DNA of 64,000 nt. It comes from Planctobacterium sp047947135. Its GTDB lineage: Bacteria; Pseudomonadota; Gammaproteobacteria; Enterobacterales; Alteromonadaceae. The position numbers were made by a program, and so were the translations under genes. Of the stretch, positions 35,336 to 42,634 are shown in pieces. The DNA lies in assembly GCA_047947135.1 (NCBI GenBank), contig CP170457.1:1054001-1118000 (forward strand). Reading direction: 5' to 3'. Position 1 is the first letter of the stretch; each line of letters starts with the position of its first letter. The notes under the pieces were generated by a model. The model was not told the DNA's origin. It searched no databases and saw only the letters and a program-made list of their open reading frames with translations.

Positions 35336-36409
35336 TTAGCTGTCGTTCCCTTCTTCAAATAATGCGTCTACAAAGTCTTTTGCGGCAAAAGCCTGCAAAT
35401 CATCGATGCCTTCTCCGACACCAACATAGCGAACCGGAATCGCGAACTTCTTGGCCAGAGCGAAAATCACACCACCTCTGGCAGTGCCATCTAATTTTGT
35501 CAACGAGATGCCAGTCAGACCAATTGCCTCATTAAACAACGCTGCCTGACTGAGGGCGTTTTGTCCAGTGCCAGCGTCCAGAGTCAGCATAATCTCATGG
35601 GGTGCATTATCATCAATCTTTTTCAGCACCCTGACCACCTTTTTCAACTCTTCCATGAGATGTTCCTTGTTCTGCAAGCGACCAGCGGTATCGGCAATTA
35701 AAATATCGGTTTGTTTTGCTTTGGCAGATTGCAGGGCATCAAAGATAACGGACGCGCTATCCGCGCCGGTATGCTGTGCTACCACTGGGATGTTGTTGCG
35801 CTCACCCCAGACTTGCAATTGTTCAACTGCCGCAGCCCTGAAGGTGTCTCCAGCCGCTAACATGACGGATTTGCCCTGTTGCTGAAACTGTTTTGCCATT
35901 TTGCCAATTGTGGTGGTCTTGCCAACGCCATTTACCCCCACCATCAAAATAACAAATGGCCCCGACTGGGACTCTGTTTGTAGAGGTTGGCTAACTGGCT
36001 GTAGCAGGTCTGTTAACAAGTTCTTTAATACCGGAAAGAGATCGTCTGCCGACTTTAGTTGTTTTCGATCAGCCGTTTCTATCAGTTGTTCGATAATATG
36101 GGTCGTTGTATCAATGCCAACATCCGCGGTTAACAATTGAGTCTCGAGTTCCTCGAACAGTTCATCATCAATCTTTTTACCCAAAAACAGGTTAGCCATG
36201 CCATCGCCAATACTGTTGCTGGTTTTGGCAAGACCATGCTTAAGACGCTGGAAGAAATTCCCAGTGGCCTGTTCCTTTTTCACTTCAGCTGCATCAGCGA
36301 CCGTTTCTGAGGCTACCTGTGGCGACGATTGCTCAGATGCTTGTTCTGTGGTTTCGTCATTGCTTGGTTGTGTTTCGTCTTTATTAAACCAGCCAAAAAA
36401 CTTTGACAT
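35336..36409 (-). CDS. ftsY: Signal recognition particle receptor FtsY
   Basis: SRP-dependent membrane targeting GTPase. A short acidic A domain (about residues 1-55, Glu/Gln/Ser-rich) with an N-terminal amphipathic start MSKFFGWFNKDETQ, then the N domain (about 60-140) and G domain with GVNGVGKTTTIGKMA, DTAGRLQNKEHLM, TLDAGTGQNA, TKLDGTARGG and VGVGEGIDDLQ. 357 aa, shorter than E. coli (about 497) because the A domain is short. ATG 36407-36409; a strong GC hairpin is in the leader at 36433-36451. Confidence 0.96.
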   Translation of the reverse strand: MSKFFGWFNKDETQPSNDETTEQASEQSSPQVASETVADAAEVKKEQATGNFFQRLKHGLAKTSNSIGDGMANLFLGKKIDDELFEELETQLLTADVGIDTTTHIIEQLIETADRKQLKSADDLFPVLKNLLTDLLQPVSQPLQTESQSGPFVILMVGVNGVGKTTTIGKMAKQFQQQGKSVMLAAGDTFRAAAVEQLQVWGERNNIPVVAQHTGADSASVIFDALQSAKAKQTDILIADTAGRLQNKEHLMEELKKVVRVLKKIDDNAPHEIMLTLDAGTGQNALSQAALFNEAIGLTGISLTKLDGTARGGVIFALAKKFAIPVRYVGVGEGIDDLQAFAAKDFVDALFEEGNDS

Positions 36410-36432
36410 TTATTGCTACTCTTTATGAAAAG

Positions 36433-36451
36433 TTGGGGGTACACCCCCCAA
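36433..36451. other. GC-rich hairpin between ftsY and rsmD
   Basis: Perfect seven-base arms TTGGGGG (36433-36439) and CCCCCAA (36445-36451) with a five-base loop TACAC, 24 bases upstream of the ftsY ATG. No T-run follows on either strand. It may fold in the ftsY leader RNA or serve as a protein site in the divergent promoter. Confidence 0.45.
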
Positions 36452-36504
36452 TTATGATAGTTTCCCAATGGGCGAGGATAATAGCATAGCGGGCTTAGCC
36501 TTCA

Positions 36505-37095
36505 ATGCAGCAAAAGAAAATGAAAAGAAATAATAGCGGACAAATTCGAATCATTGCAGGGAAATGGCGGGGGCGAAAGTTACCTGTTGCTGACAGTCCC
36601 GGTTTGCGACCGACCACTGATCGCACCAAAGAAACCTTATTTAACTGGTTGATGCCGTACTTGCATCAGGAAATGCGGTGTCTGGATCTATTCACTGGCT
36701 CGGGCGGGTTGGCGTTAGAAGCGTTATCTCGTGGTGTTGCGCACGTCACAATGGTGGAAAAGGAGCCGGCTATTGTCAAAACCCTTAAACACATTCAGCG
36801 TACTCTTGGCTGTCAAGATCCGGAATTGGCTATCGTTAAGCAGGAGGCTCTGCGCTTTCTAGCTGCATCAGCACCGCAGCAACCCTATGATCTGGTCTTT
36901 CTCGACCCCCCATTTGGTATTGGGCTGTTGCAACCCTGTATTGAGTCACTACTGGCTAACAACTGGCTGGCTGAAGATGCCCTGATTTATATTGAACATG
37001 AGAGCTCCCTTGACTTGTCTATACCAACATCTTTTACTGAGATTAAGAGTAAGAATACTAAACAGGTTAGTTACCGCTTACTAAGCTTGGATTGA
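36505..37095 (+). CDS. rsmD: 16S rRNA (guanine(966)-N2)-methyltransferase RsmD
   Basis: Methylates G966 of 16S rRNA. The start GQIRIIAGKWRGRKLPVADS and GLRPTTDRTKETLFNWL are diagnostic; motif I CLDLFTGSGGLALEALSRG is near residue 60, and the catalytic motif FLDPPFG near 131 (NPPF-type, Asp form as in E. coli). 196 aa. ATG 36505 has a weak site; an in-frame ATG at 36520 is possible. Divergent from ftsY, as in E. coli, and convergent with the DUF416 gene with only 14 bases between stops. Confidence 0.95.
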   Translation: MQQKKMKRNNSGQIRIIAGKWRGRKLPVADSPGLRPTTDRTKETLFNWLMPYLHQEMRCLDLFTGSGGLALEALSRGVAHVTMVEKEPAIVKTLKHIQRTLGCQDPELAIVKQEALRFLAASAPQQPYDLVFLDPPFGIGLLQPCIESLLANNWLAEDALIYIEHESSLDLSIPTSFTEIKSKNTKQVSYRLLSLD

Positions 37096-37109
37096 TTTGC
37101 AAAGAAGCG

Positions 37110-37700
37110 TCAGTCTGTATCAGCGGCAATACCGATATTGCTCATTCCGTCTTGCTTGCCGAACTGCCGTACTGCTTGCAGCTGCTCTTTCTCACGGCGT
37201 TGCATGTTGTTCAATTGGGCAAGTAATGCTTGTTGAAATTCAATTTCCCGCCGCATAACGGGATGAGCTTTTACGTCTTCGGAGTTAAGTTCAGCGTCTG
37301 AGGTGGCGTCAATAAACGCCTCAACACAACCCTGAGACACTTTGCTAATAACCACAGCACCTTGCGGATCATCACCGGAAAATAAATTAAAAGCGGCTTC
37401 AATGGCGACAGAAAAATCTAATGCCGGATACACCCCGTAGTTATCAAAATCCTGCACGTCGGGGGTTGCCTCTTCGATTTTTTCAAGTTGCACCGAATAG
37501 TTTATTTTTGTTTTCGGATTTAATACCACTTCCCACAGAATATTAACCAGGTTGGACATATCAGTGGCATCAGAAAAGGACGTTGCTTCGCAAAACAACT
37601 GGTAATTGGGCAGCATGCGCTCCACCAGAGCACAGGCAAAAACCTTGGCGCGCCAATCAGATAATTCCCGCACTTGCTGAAAAGTATTAAGTTTTGTCAC
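37110..37700 (-). CDS. DUF416 family protein (YjaG-like)
   Basis: 196-aa soluble protein of unknown function. Recognised from the pattern ELSDWRAKVFACALVERMLPNY near the N-terminus, then QLEKIEEATPDVQDFDNYGVYPALD near residue 70-95 and the C-terminal ending SNIGI, which match E. coli YjaG. Probably cytoplasmic and helical. ATG 37698-37700. Convergent with rsmD. Confidence 0.88.
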   Translation of the reverse strand: MTKLNTFQQVRELSDWRAKVFACALVERMLPNYQLFCEATSFSDATDMSNLVNILWEVVLNPKTKINYSVQLEKIEEATPDVQDFDNYGVYPALDFSVAIEAAFNLFSGDDPQGAVVISKVSQGCVEAFIDATSDAELNSEDVKAHPVMRREIEFQQALLAQLNNMQRREKEQLQAVRQFGKQDGMSNIGIAADTD

Positions 37701-37923
37701 GTCAGGTTCCTTTGTTGCTGCAGGGCAATGATAGCAGAGCTTTTAAAATGCGAAAGAACATTTGTTCTGGGAAAAATGGCGTATTTCTCAGAAACTATTT
37801 TTGATCTGGCATTTCCCATCCCGCATTTATGTGCTATCTATTTTATTTTTAGGCATTTATTCAGCAATTTAACCAGTTCGTGTAGTGATGGACTTTCGCA
37901 AGCACGGCATTAGGAGGAACTCG

Positions 37924-38106
37924 ATGAGTTTGATGACAGTGGCTGAAGTCGCAGAGTTTTTAGGTGTTCAGGAAATACGTGTAGAGAGACTAGAGAGAGA
38001 ACATCTGCTAAACGCAAAAGATAAGGATGCTCAAGGGGCGCCATTATTTGCTCGAGAGGATGTAGAAAAGTATAAAGAGTTCGCTGAGCGTATCGGCGGG
38101 ATTTAG
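37924..38106 (+). CDS. Small helix-turn-helix (MerR/excisionase-like) protein
   Basis: A 60-aa protein MSLMTVAEVAEFLGVQEIRV..., with a winged HTH of the HTH_17/excisionase type: VAEVAEFLG helix, turn, then VERLEREHLL and the wing residues PLFAREDVEKYKEFAERIGG. The start ATG at 37924 is set by a perfect AGGAGG (37912-37917) six bases upstream; the longer open frame from 37885 has no such site. No phage genes are near, so it is probably a stand-alone regulator. Target unknown. Confidence 0.75.
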   Translation: MSLMTVAEVAEFLGVQEIRVERLEREHLLNAKDKDAQGAPLFAREDVEKYKEFAERIGGI

Positions 38107-38203
38107 TAACGCTATACCTCCGTGACATGAATGATCGCGCAATGGGGTAAGTGCGTCATTGCGCATCGTCATTCTTCCCAGTGATTAAAATGGGTCCGTC
38201 TTT

Positions 38204-38851
38204 TTGTCTTCATCCAGTGGCCGGGGACGGCCTGCAAAACCTCAAATTGACGCTAGGGAAGCACTGCTTACCTCGGCGAAACGTTGTTTTACGCAACTGT
38301 CCTATGAAAAAGTAACAACCCGGAAGCTTGCTGATGAGGCCGGCGTTAATGTGGGTATGATCCGATATTATTTTGGCAGTAAACAAGGGCTTTATGAGAC
38401 CATGTTTGCCGATATGATTGATAATGTCATCCAACATCTCAAAAACGAAATAGCCATTGAGCAAATGGATAGCTTTGTCCCATTATTCAATCTGCAAACC
38501 GAATTCATTGCACAGTATCCGGAATTTCCAATGTTGGTTCAAAAAGAACTATGGGGTAAAGGGCATTGTCAGCAGCACCTGACGGATTTACTCATGCTTA
38601 AACTGCATCCGCTCCTGGAAGAGATTTTTGTCAGTATGAAAAAGCGTGGCAAACTCAAACTCGAATTAGATTTGATGCTGTTGCGCATCAGTGTCATAAG
38701 CTTGCTTATTTTTCCATTTTTGAGCCGACCGGCCTCTGAAAAAATAGATAAAGTACCATTTGATGCATTGTTTCTGCAGCGACTAGCCACACACAATGCA
38801 CAGCTTTTGGAGCAGGGGAGTCTATTGACTTCCCCTAACCGAGACAATTAG
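38204..38851 (+). CDS. TetR/AcrR family transcriptional regulator
   Basis: 215 aa. TetR_N domain (about residues 15-62): REALLTSAKRCFTQLSYEKVTTRKLADEAGVNVGMIRYYFGSKQGLYETMF, with the HTH at VTTRKLADEAGVNVGMIRYYF. The C-terminal ligand domain is of the type seen with AcrR-like C-terminal families and has a hydrophobic helix ISVISLLIFPFLS. The frame starts with TTG at 38204; no clear ribosome binding site, so the start is uncertain. It ends one base before the end of the convergent pepB remnant. Regulated genes are not evident. Confidence 0.86.
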   Translation: MSSSSGRGRPAKPQIDAREALLTSAKRCFTQLSYEKVTTRKLADEAGVNVGMIRYYFGSKQGLYETMFADMIDNVIQHLKNEIAIEQMDSFVPLFNLQTEFIAQYPEFPMLVQKELWGKGHCQQHLTDLLMLKLHPLLEEIFVSMKKRGKLKLELDLMLLRISVISLLIFPFLSRPASEKIDKVPFDALFLQRLATHNAQLLEQGSLLTSPNRDN

Positions 38852-38852
38852 A

Positions 38853-40129
38853 TCAACCTATCAAGGTCGCAATGGTTCTGATGCCCTGAGCTGTCGCACC
38901 AATCGGACGCAGTGGTGTGGCCTGCTGATTGTAAGCCGCTGCCAGGTCGATATGTAACCAACCCTTGCCATTGTTACCTACAAACCGGGATAGAAATCCT
39001 GCTGCATTGCTGGCACCACCGGCTCCCCCCCTTTTTGGGCCCTGCTGTTTGCGGTATCCGCAAAAGCAGAAGGACATTGCTGCTGGTGCCAACGTTCCAG
39101 AGGCAAAGGCCAGGCAGGTTCATTGTGGTTTGTGGCCACCTGATGTGCCTCAGAGCGAAACTCATCATCCAGAGCAAACAGTGCGTTGTACTCAGAACCA
39201 ACTGCGGCAACAGCCGCACCAGTTAGAGTAGCAGCATCAATAATGGTTGAGGCACCCGTTTCGGTTGCTGCCATCAGGCCATCGGCGAGTACTAAGCGAC
39301 CTTCCGCATCGGTATTGACAACCTCCACTGTAACGCCGTTTTTGTAAGTGATGACATCACCCAGTTTATAAGCATGCCCACTGATTAGGTTTTCAGCGCA
39401 GCACAGGAATAATTTGGTGCGCTTTTGCAATCCCTGTTGGATGGCCAGACCTAGCGCACCCGCCACTGTAGCCGCGCCACCCATGTCACATTTCATGGCA
39501 AGCATACCTTCGCTTGACTTAATACTGTATCCACCGCTGTCAAAGGTAATACCTTTGCCCACCAATGCCGCTTCAACCGGGGCGCTTTGGTCTCCGCTGG
39601 GGTTAAAATCCACTTCCAGTAAAACCGGTGGACGCGAAGAGCCGCGACCGACTTCGTAAATGCCTTGCCATCCTGCTTCGCGTAACGCCTCGCCTACGAT
39701 TTTTTTACAGGTGATTGCTTGAGGGGCTAATCCAGTTAACCATTCGCTGACTTTGTCCGTTAACGACTCGGGAGAAATATCTTCGGGTGTGCCATTGATC
39801 AAGTCGCAGGTAAATTGATGGCAATTTTTATGATATGCCAGTTTTTCAGCATCATCATTGTCGCACCAGGTTAGTTGATTTTGCTTCGCAGGTTCCTCAA
39901 AACTGGTATAGAACGCCCACTGCTGTTCAAAGTCCCAGTCCCCAGTGAGGGCAACACTGGTTGCTACAGTACTGAGTTTTCGGGCGGCTCGACGAATAGT
40001 TAAAAGGGGAAATTCAGCGTCATGAGAGACGTGAATTAATGCGCCTTCAGGATCAAAACTGAGTTCTGTGCCATTATTCCAATGGGCGGCCGATGGTGAG
40101 GTTGTTAATCTTACTTGTAGGGTCGTCAT
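38853..40129 (-). pseudogene. pepB: Leucyl aminopeptidase family M17 (PepB-like), apparent frameshift
   Basis: Peptidase B-type M17 metallo-aminopeptidase. The first 1.1 kb encodes the N-terminal domain and most of the catalytic domain with GKGITFDSGGYSIKSS, MKCDMGGAATVAGAL and NTDAEGRLVLADGL, all ligands intact. At 39025-39036 a run A5G7 (minus strand) shifts the frame: frame 0 ends at 38978 in unrelated residues, while the -1 frame continues the true C-terminus GGASNAAGFLSRFVGNNGKG and GWLHIDLAAAYNQ to 38853. Joined length is about 425 aa, as for PepB. Either a sequencing error in the homopolymer, a real mutation, or slippage. Divergent from sfsA. Confidence 0.85.
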
Positions 40130-40225
40130 ACTAATTTTATCTCCAGCTCGTCACTTTGAGTTTCACGAGTAAGTTTGCGAGAATGCGGCCCCAAGTTTAC
40201 TGGATGCGCAAGCACAGATACAACC

Positions 40226-40936
40226 ATGCAATTTGCTTCAACTCTGATAAAAGGCACCTTAGTGCGCCGCTACAAGCGCTTTTTAGCCGATGTCGTCTTG
40301 CCTGATGGCACTGAGGTTGTTGCCCACTGCCCCAATACAGGGGCCATGACGGGCTGCGCTGAGCCGGGTTTTGACGTTTGGCTACGTCACGCCAATGATC
40401 CAAAACGTAAACTGCAGTACACCTGGGAGCTCGCCGCCAATGAACAGGGACAGATGATCGGTATCAATACCGCAAATGCCAACAAACTCGTCGCAGAAGC
40501 GTTACAAAACAAAGTGATCACCGAACTTGCCCATTACTCGACATTTCGGCGTGAAGTGGCGTTTGGCAATGAAAAAAGTAAGGTGGATTTTGTGTTGTCC
40601 GGTACTGGCATTCCCTCCCTTTATCTGGAAGTTAAATCCGTTACGTTACTGGAAAACCAGCACGGGTATTTTCCCGATACCCAGACTTCTCGGGGGCAAA
40701 AGCATCTGCGGGAACTGACAGCGGTGCAAAACGACAGTGACTCCGAAGCAGCGCTACTATTTTGTGTACAACATACTGGTATTAAGTCGGTAACCGCCGC
40801 CAGGCATTTGGACCCTGAATATGCCAGATTGCTGCTTGAGGCGGTGAGTGCGGGGGTTAAGGTGTATGCATACAGTTGTGAAATAAGTCCCGATGAAATC
40901 CTCCTTACACAACGGTTACCCTATCAATTGGCTTAA
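40226..40936 (+). CDS. sfsA: Sugar fermentation stimulation protein SfsA
   Basis: 236-aa nuclease-fold protein with an OB domain at the N-terminus: LVRRYKRFLADVVLPDGTEV and AHCPNTGAMTGCAEPG near residues 10-50, IDFxL-type active region KVDFVLSGTG near 120 and YLEVKSVTLL near 137, then GYFPDTQTSRGQKHLRELT. Resembles restriction-endonuclease-like nucleases; physiological role unclear. The true start is ATG 40226, which gives the family N-terminus MQFASTLIKG; the longer GTG-type start at 40175 adds 17 unrelated residues. First of the conserved sfsA-dksA-gluQ-pcnB order. Confidence 0.93.
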   Translation: MQFASTLIKGTLVRRYKRFLADVVLPDGTEVVAHCPNTGAMTGCAEPGFDVWLRHANDPKRKLQYTWELAANEQGQMIGINTANANKLVAEALQNKVITELAHYSTFRREVAFGNEKSKVDFVLSGTGIPSLYLEVKSVTLLENQHGYFPDTQTSRGQKHLRELTAVQNDSDSEAALLFCVQHTGIKSVTAARHLDPEYARLLLEAVSAGVKVYAYSCEISPDEILLTQRLPYQLA

Positions 40937-41068
40937 GATACGACATGTAATCTACACGTATTTATCATCTGAACTTCATATTTCTGTCGTTTTTACATCG
41001 CTTGGTGATTGATTTTTGCCTCAAACTCGCGTATTTCTAATTTTTTATATGACTCGCGCTAGTTTATA

Positions 41069-41098
41069 TTGCTCAGTTGCAAGGAATGTGGTTATATA
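41069..41098 (+). promoter_or_regulatory. Candidate sigma-70 promoter of dksA
   Basis: TTGCTC (41069-41074) and TATATA (41093-41098) are spaced 18 bases apart, followed by a GC-rich GCCGCCC discriminator. About 50 bases before the dksA ATG. Weak match, shown because the 213-base gap upstream of dksA must hold a promoter. Confidence 0.3.
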
Positions 41099-41149
41099 GC
41101 CGCCCTCAAAAAAGAGACCGTGAGTAATGTCGTTTAGGAGAATTGGCCA

Positions 41150-41599
41150 ATGCCAACTGGAAAAGACGGTAAATCGCTAGGACTTTTAGCGCTGGCAGGA
41201 TTACAACCCTACCAGGAAAAAGACGGCGAAGAATACATGAACGACAAGCAATTGGAACATTTCCGATTGATCTTGTTAGCATGGCGCGATCAACTGCGTG
41301 AAGAAGTCGATCGTACGGTACATCATATGCAGGATGAAGCTGCAAATTTTCCCGATCCGGTGGATCGCGCGGCACAGGAAGAAGAATTCAGCCTTGAATT
41401 ACGTACCCGTGACCGTGAGCGTAAACTGATCAAGAAGATTGAAAAAACTCTGAAGCGCATCGAAGACGATGACTTTGGTTTCTGTGACTCTTGTGGTGTG
41501 GAGATTGGTGTCAGAAGGCTGGAGGCGAGACCAACAGCTGACTTGTGCATTGATTGCAAGACCATGGCGGAAATTAAAGAAAAACAAATGTTGGGTTAA
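41150..41599 (+). CDS. dksA: RNA polymerase-binding transcription factor DksA
   Basis: Binds the RNA polymerase secondary channel and with ppGpp sets the stringent response. Coiled-coil with the acidic tip DPVDRAAQEEEF (Asp-x-x-Asp-x-Ala near residue 70) and the four-Cys zinc finger FCDSCGVEIG ... LCIDCKTMAEI near residues 112-138. 149 aa. The ATG 41150 follows TTTAGGAGAATTGGCC. It has its own terminator directly after and so may be mostly monocistronic, although gluQ starts 56 bases downstream. Confidence 0.97.
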   Translation: MPTGKDGKSLGLLALAGLQPYQEKDGEEYMNDKQLEHFRLILLAWRDQLREEVDRTVHHMQDEAANFPDPVDRAAQEEEFSLELRTRDRERKLIKKIEKTLKRIEDDDFGFCDSCGVEIGVRRLEARPTADLCIDCKTMAEIKEKQMLG

Positions 41600-41607
41600 C
41601 CACCTGA

Positions 41608-41640
41608 AAAAAGAGCTGCGTTTGCGGCTCTTTTTGGTTT
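41608..41640 (+). terminator. Rho-independent terminator after dksA
   Basis: Twelve-base stem AAAAAGAGCTGC (41608-41619) and GCGGCTCTTTTT (41624-41635) with GTTT loop, one G-U pair, and a T-run at its 3' side. Confidence 0.9.
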
Positions 41641-41655
41641 AAGGCCACAGAACTT

Positions 41656-42549
41656 ATGTCCTTGCCAAATAGTCCTCCTTCCTATGTTGGGCGTTTTGCC
41701 CCGTCGCCAAGTGGCAATTTACACTTCGGCTCGTTAATCACAGCACTAAGCAGTTATTTGCAAGCGCGCACTGAAAATGGCCGCTGGTGGCTGAGAGTGG
41801 ACGATTTAGATACGCCTAGAAATGTGCCGGGAGCGACAGCCGCGATACAGCGTTGTCTGGAAGCACATGCACTGCATTGGGACAGTATCTATTACCAAAG
41901 TGAGCATATTCCAGACTATCTGGAAAATCTGCAAAGGCTGCAAGCGCAAAGACGTGTCTTTGCCTGTCAGTGTTCGCGCAAAACAGTGCTGGCTGCCGGT
42001 GGTGTTTATCCAGGTACTTGTCGGGATAAGCAACTTCCTTGGCAAGGCAATGCACTGCGCCTGCGCAACGATTCTACTTCTGGTCAATTAAACGATGCGT
42101 TGTTGGGGCTGATCGACAGTGATGACCCAATGATTAACGATGACTTCATATTGCGCAGACGGGATGGCATCATTGGTTATCACCTGGCGTCCGTTACGGA
42201 TGACATCAATATGGGGGTGACACAAGTGGTTAGGGGGGCCGATTTACTGCTACCTAGCATTTGTCAGCTATCATTGTATAAACAGCTTGATGGCACTGCC
42301 CCTGAAATGTTGCATTTGCCAGTAGCATGTTTCGCGGATGGTCGTAAACTGAGTAAGCAAAACCATGCACCGGAATTAAAGTCGCAGCAGGCGCCGCTTA
42401 ATTTACTGGAGGCGCTGCGCTATTTAGGTCAGCGGCCACCCAGTGAGTTGTTACCATGTAGTGCTCAAGCGGTTATAGATTGGGCATTAGCTCATTGGAA
42501 TCCAGAAGCGATACCTGTGAAAACTGAAATAAACTTAACTTCGCTATAA
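41656..42549 (+). CDS. gluQ: Glutamyl-Q tRNA(Asp) synthetase
   Basis: Glutamylates queuosine in tRNA-Asp. It is a short GluRS paralogue without the anticodon-binding domain: GRFAPSPSGNLHFGSL (HIGH-type motif) near residue 12, RVDDLDTPR near 48, zinc ligands Cys-x-Cys in FACQCSRK with a later YPGTCR, and KLSKQNHA (KMSKS-type) near 229. 297 aa. ATG 41656. Conserved between dksA and pcnB as in E. coli. It links with the queG fragment at the left edge in that both act in queuosine metabolism. Confidence 0.95.
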   Translation: MSLPNSPPSYVGRFAPSPSGNLHFGSLITALSSYLQARTENGRWWLRVDDLDTPRNVPGATAAIQRCLEAHALHWDSIYYQSEHIPDYLENLQRLQAQRRVFACQCSRKTVLAAGGVYPGTCRDKQLPWQGNALRLRNDSTSGQLNDALLGLIDSDDPMINDDFILRRRDGIIGYHLASVTDDINMGVTQVVRGADLLLPSICQLSLYKQLDGTAPEMLHLPVACFADGRKLSKQNHAPELKSQQAPLNLLEALRYLGQRPPSELLPCSAQAVIDWALAHWNPEAIPVKTEINLTSL

Positions 42550-42570
42550 GTCTTACATGACAAAGGTTTC

Positions 42571-42589
42571 ACTTTAGTGTGACTTTAGT
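42571..42589 (+). promoter_or_regulatory. Direct repeat upstream of pcnB
   Basis: ACTTTAGT occurs twice (42571-42578 and 42582-42589) with an 11-base period, about one helical turn, 46-64 bases before the AUU start of pcnB. Possible regulator site; also compatible with chance. Confidence 0.25.
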
Positions 42590-42634
42590 TTAAGATTCGC
42601 GTCCAAAAATTAGTCAGGGCAAGGGGAAACGGGC

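Noticed and set aside
39025..39036. Programmed -1 frameshift at a classical slippery heptamer in pepB
   Set aside because: In frame the run reads CAA AAA GGG GGG GAG, which does not fit X-XXY-YYZ; plain homopolymer error or slippage is simpler.
40175..40225. Upstream extension of sfsA
   Set aside because: The added 17 residues do not resemble SfsA; the family N-terminus starts at 40226.
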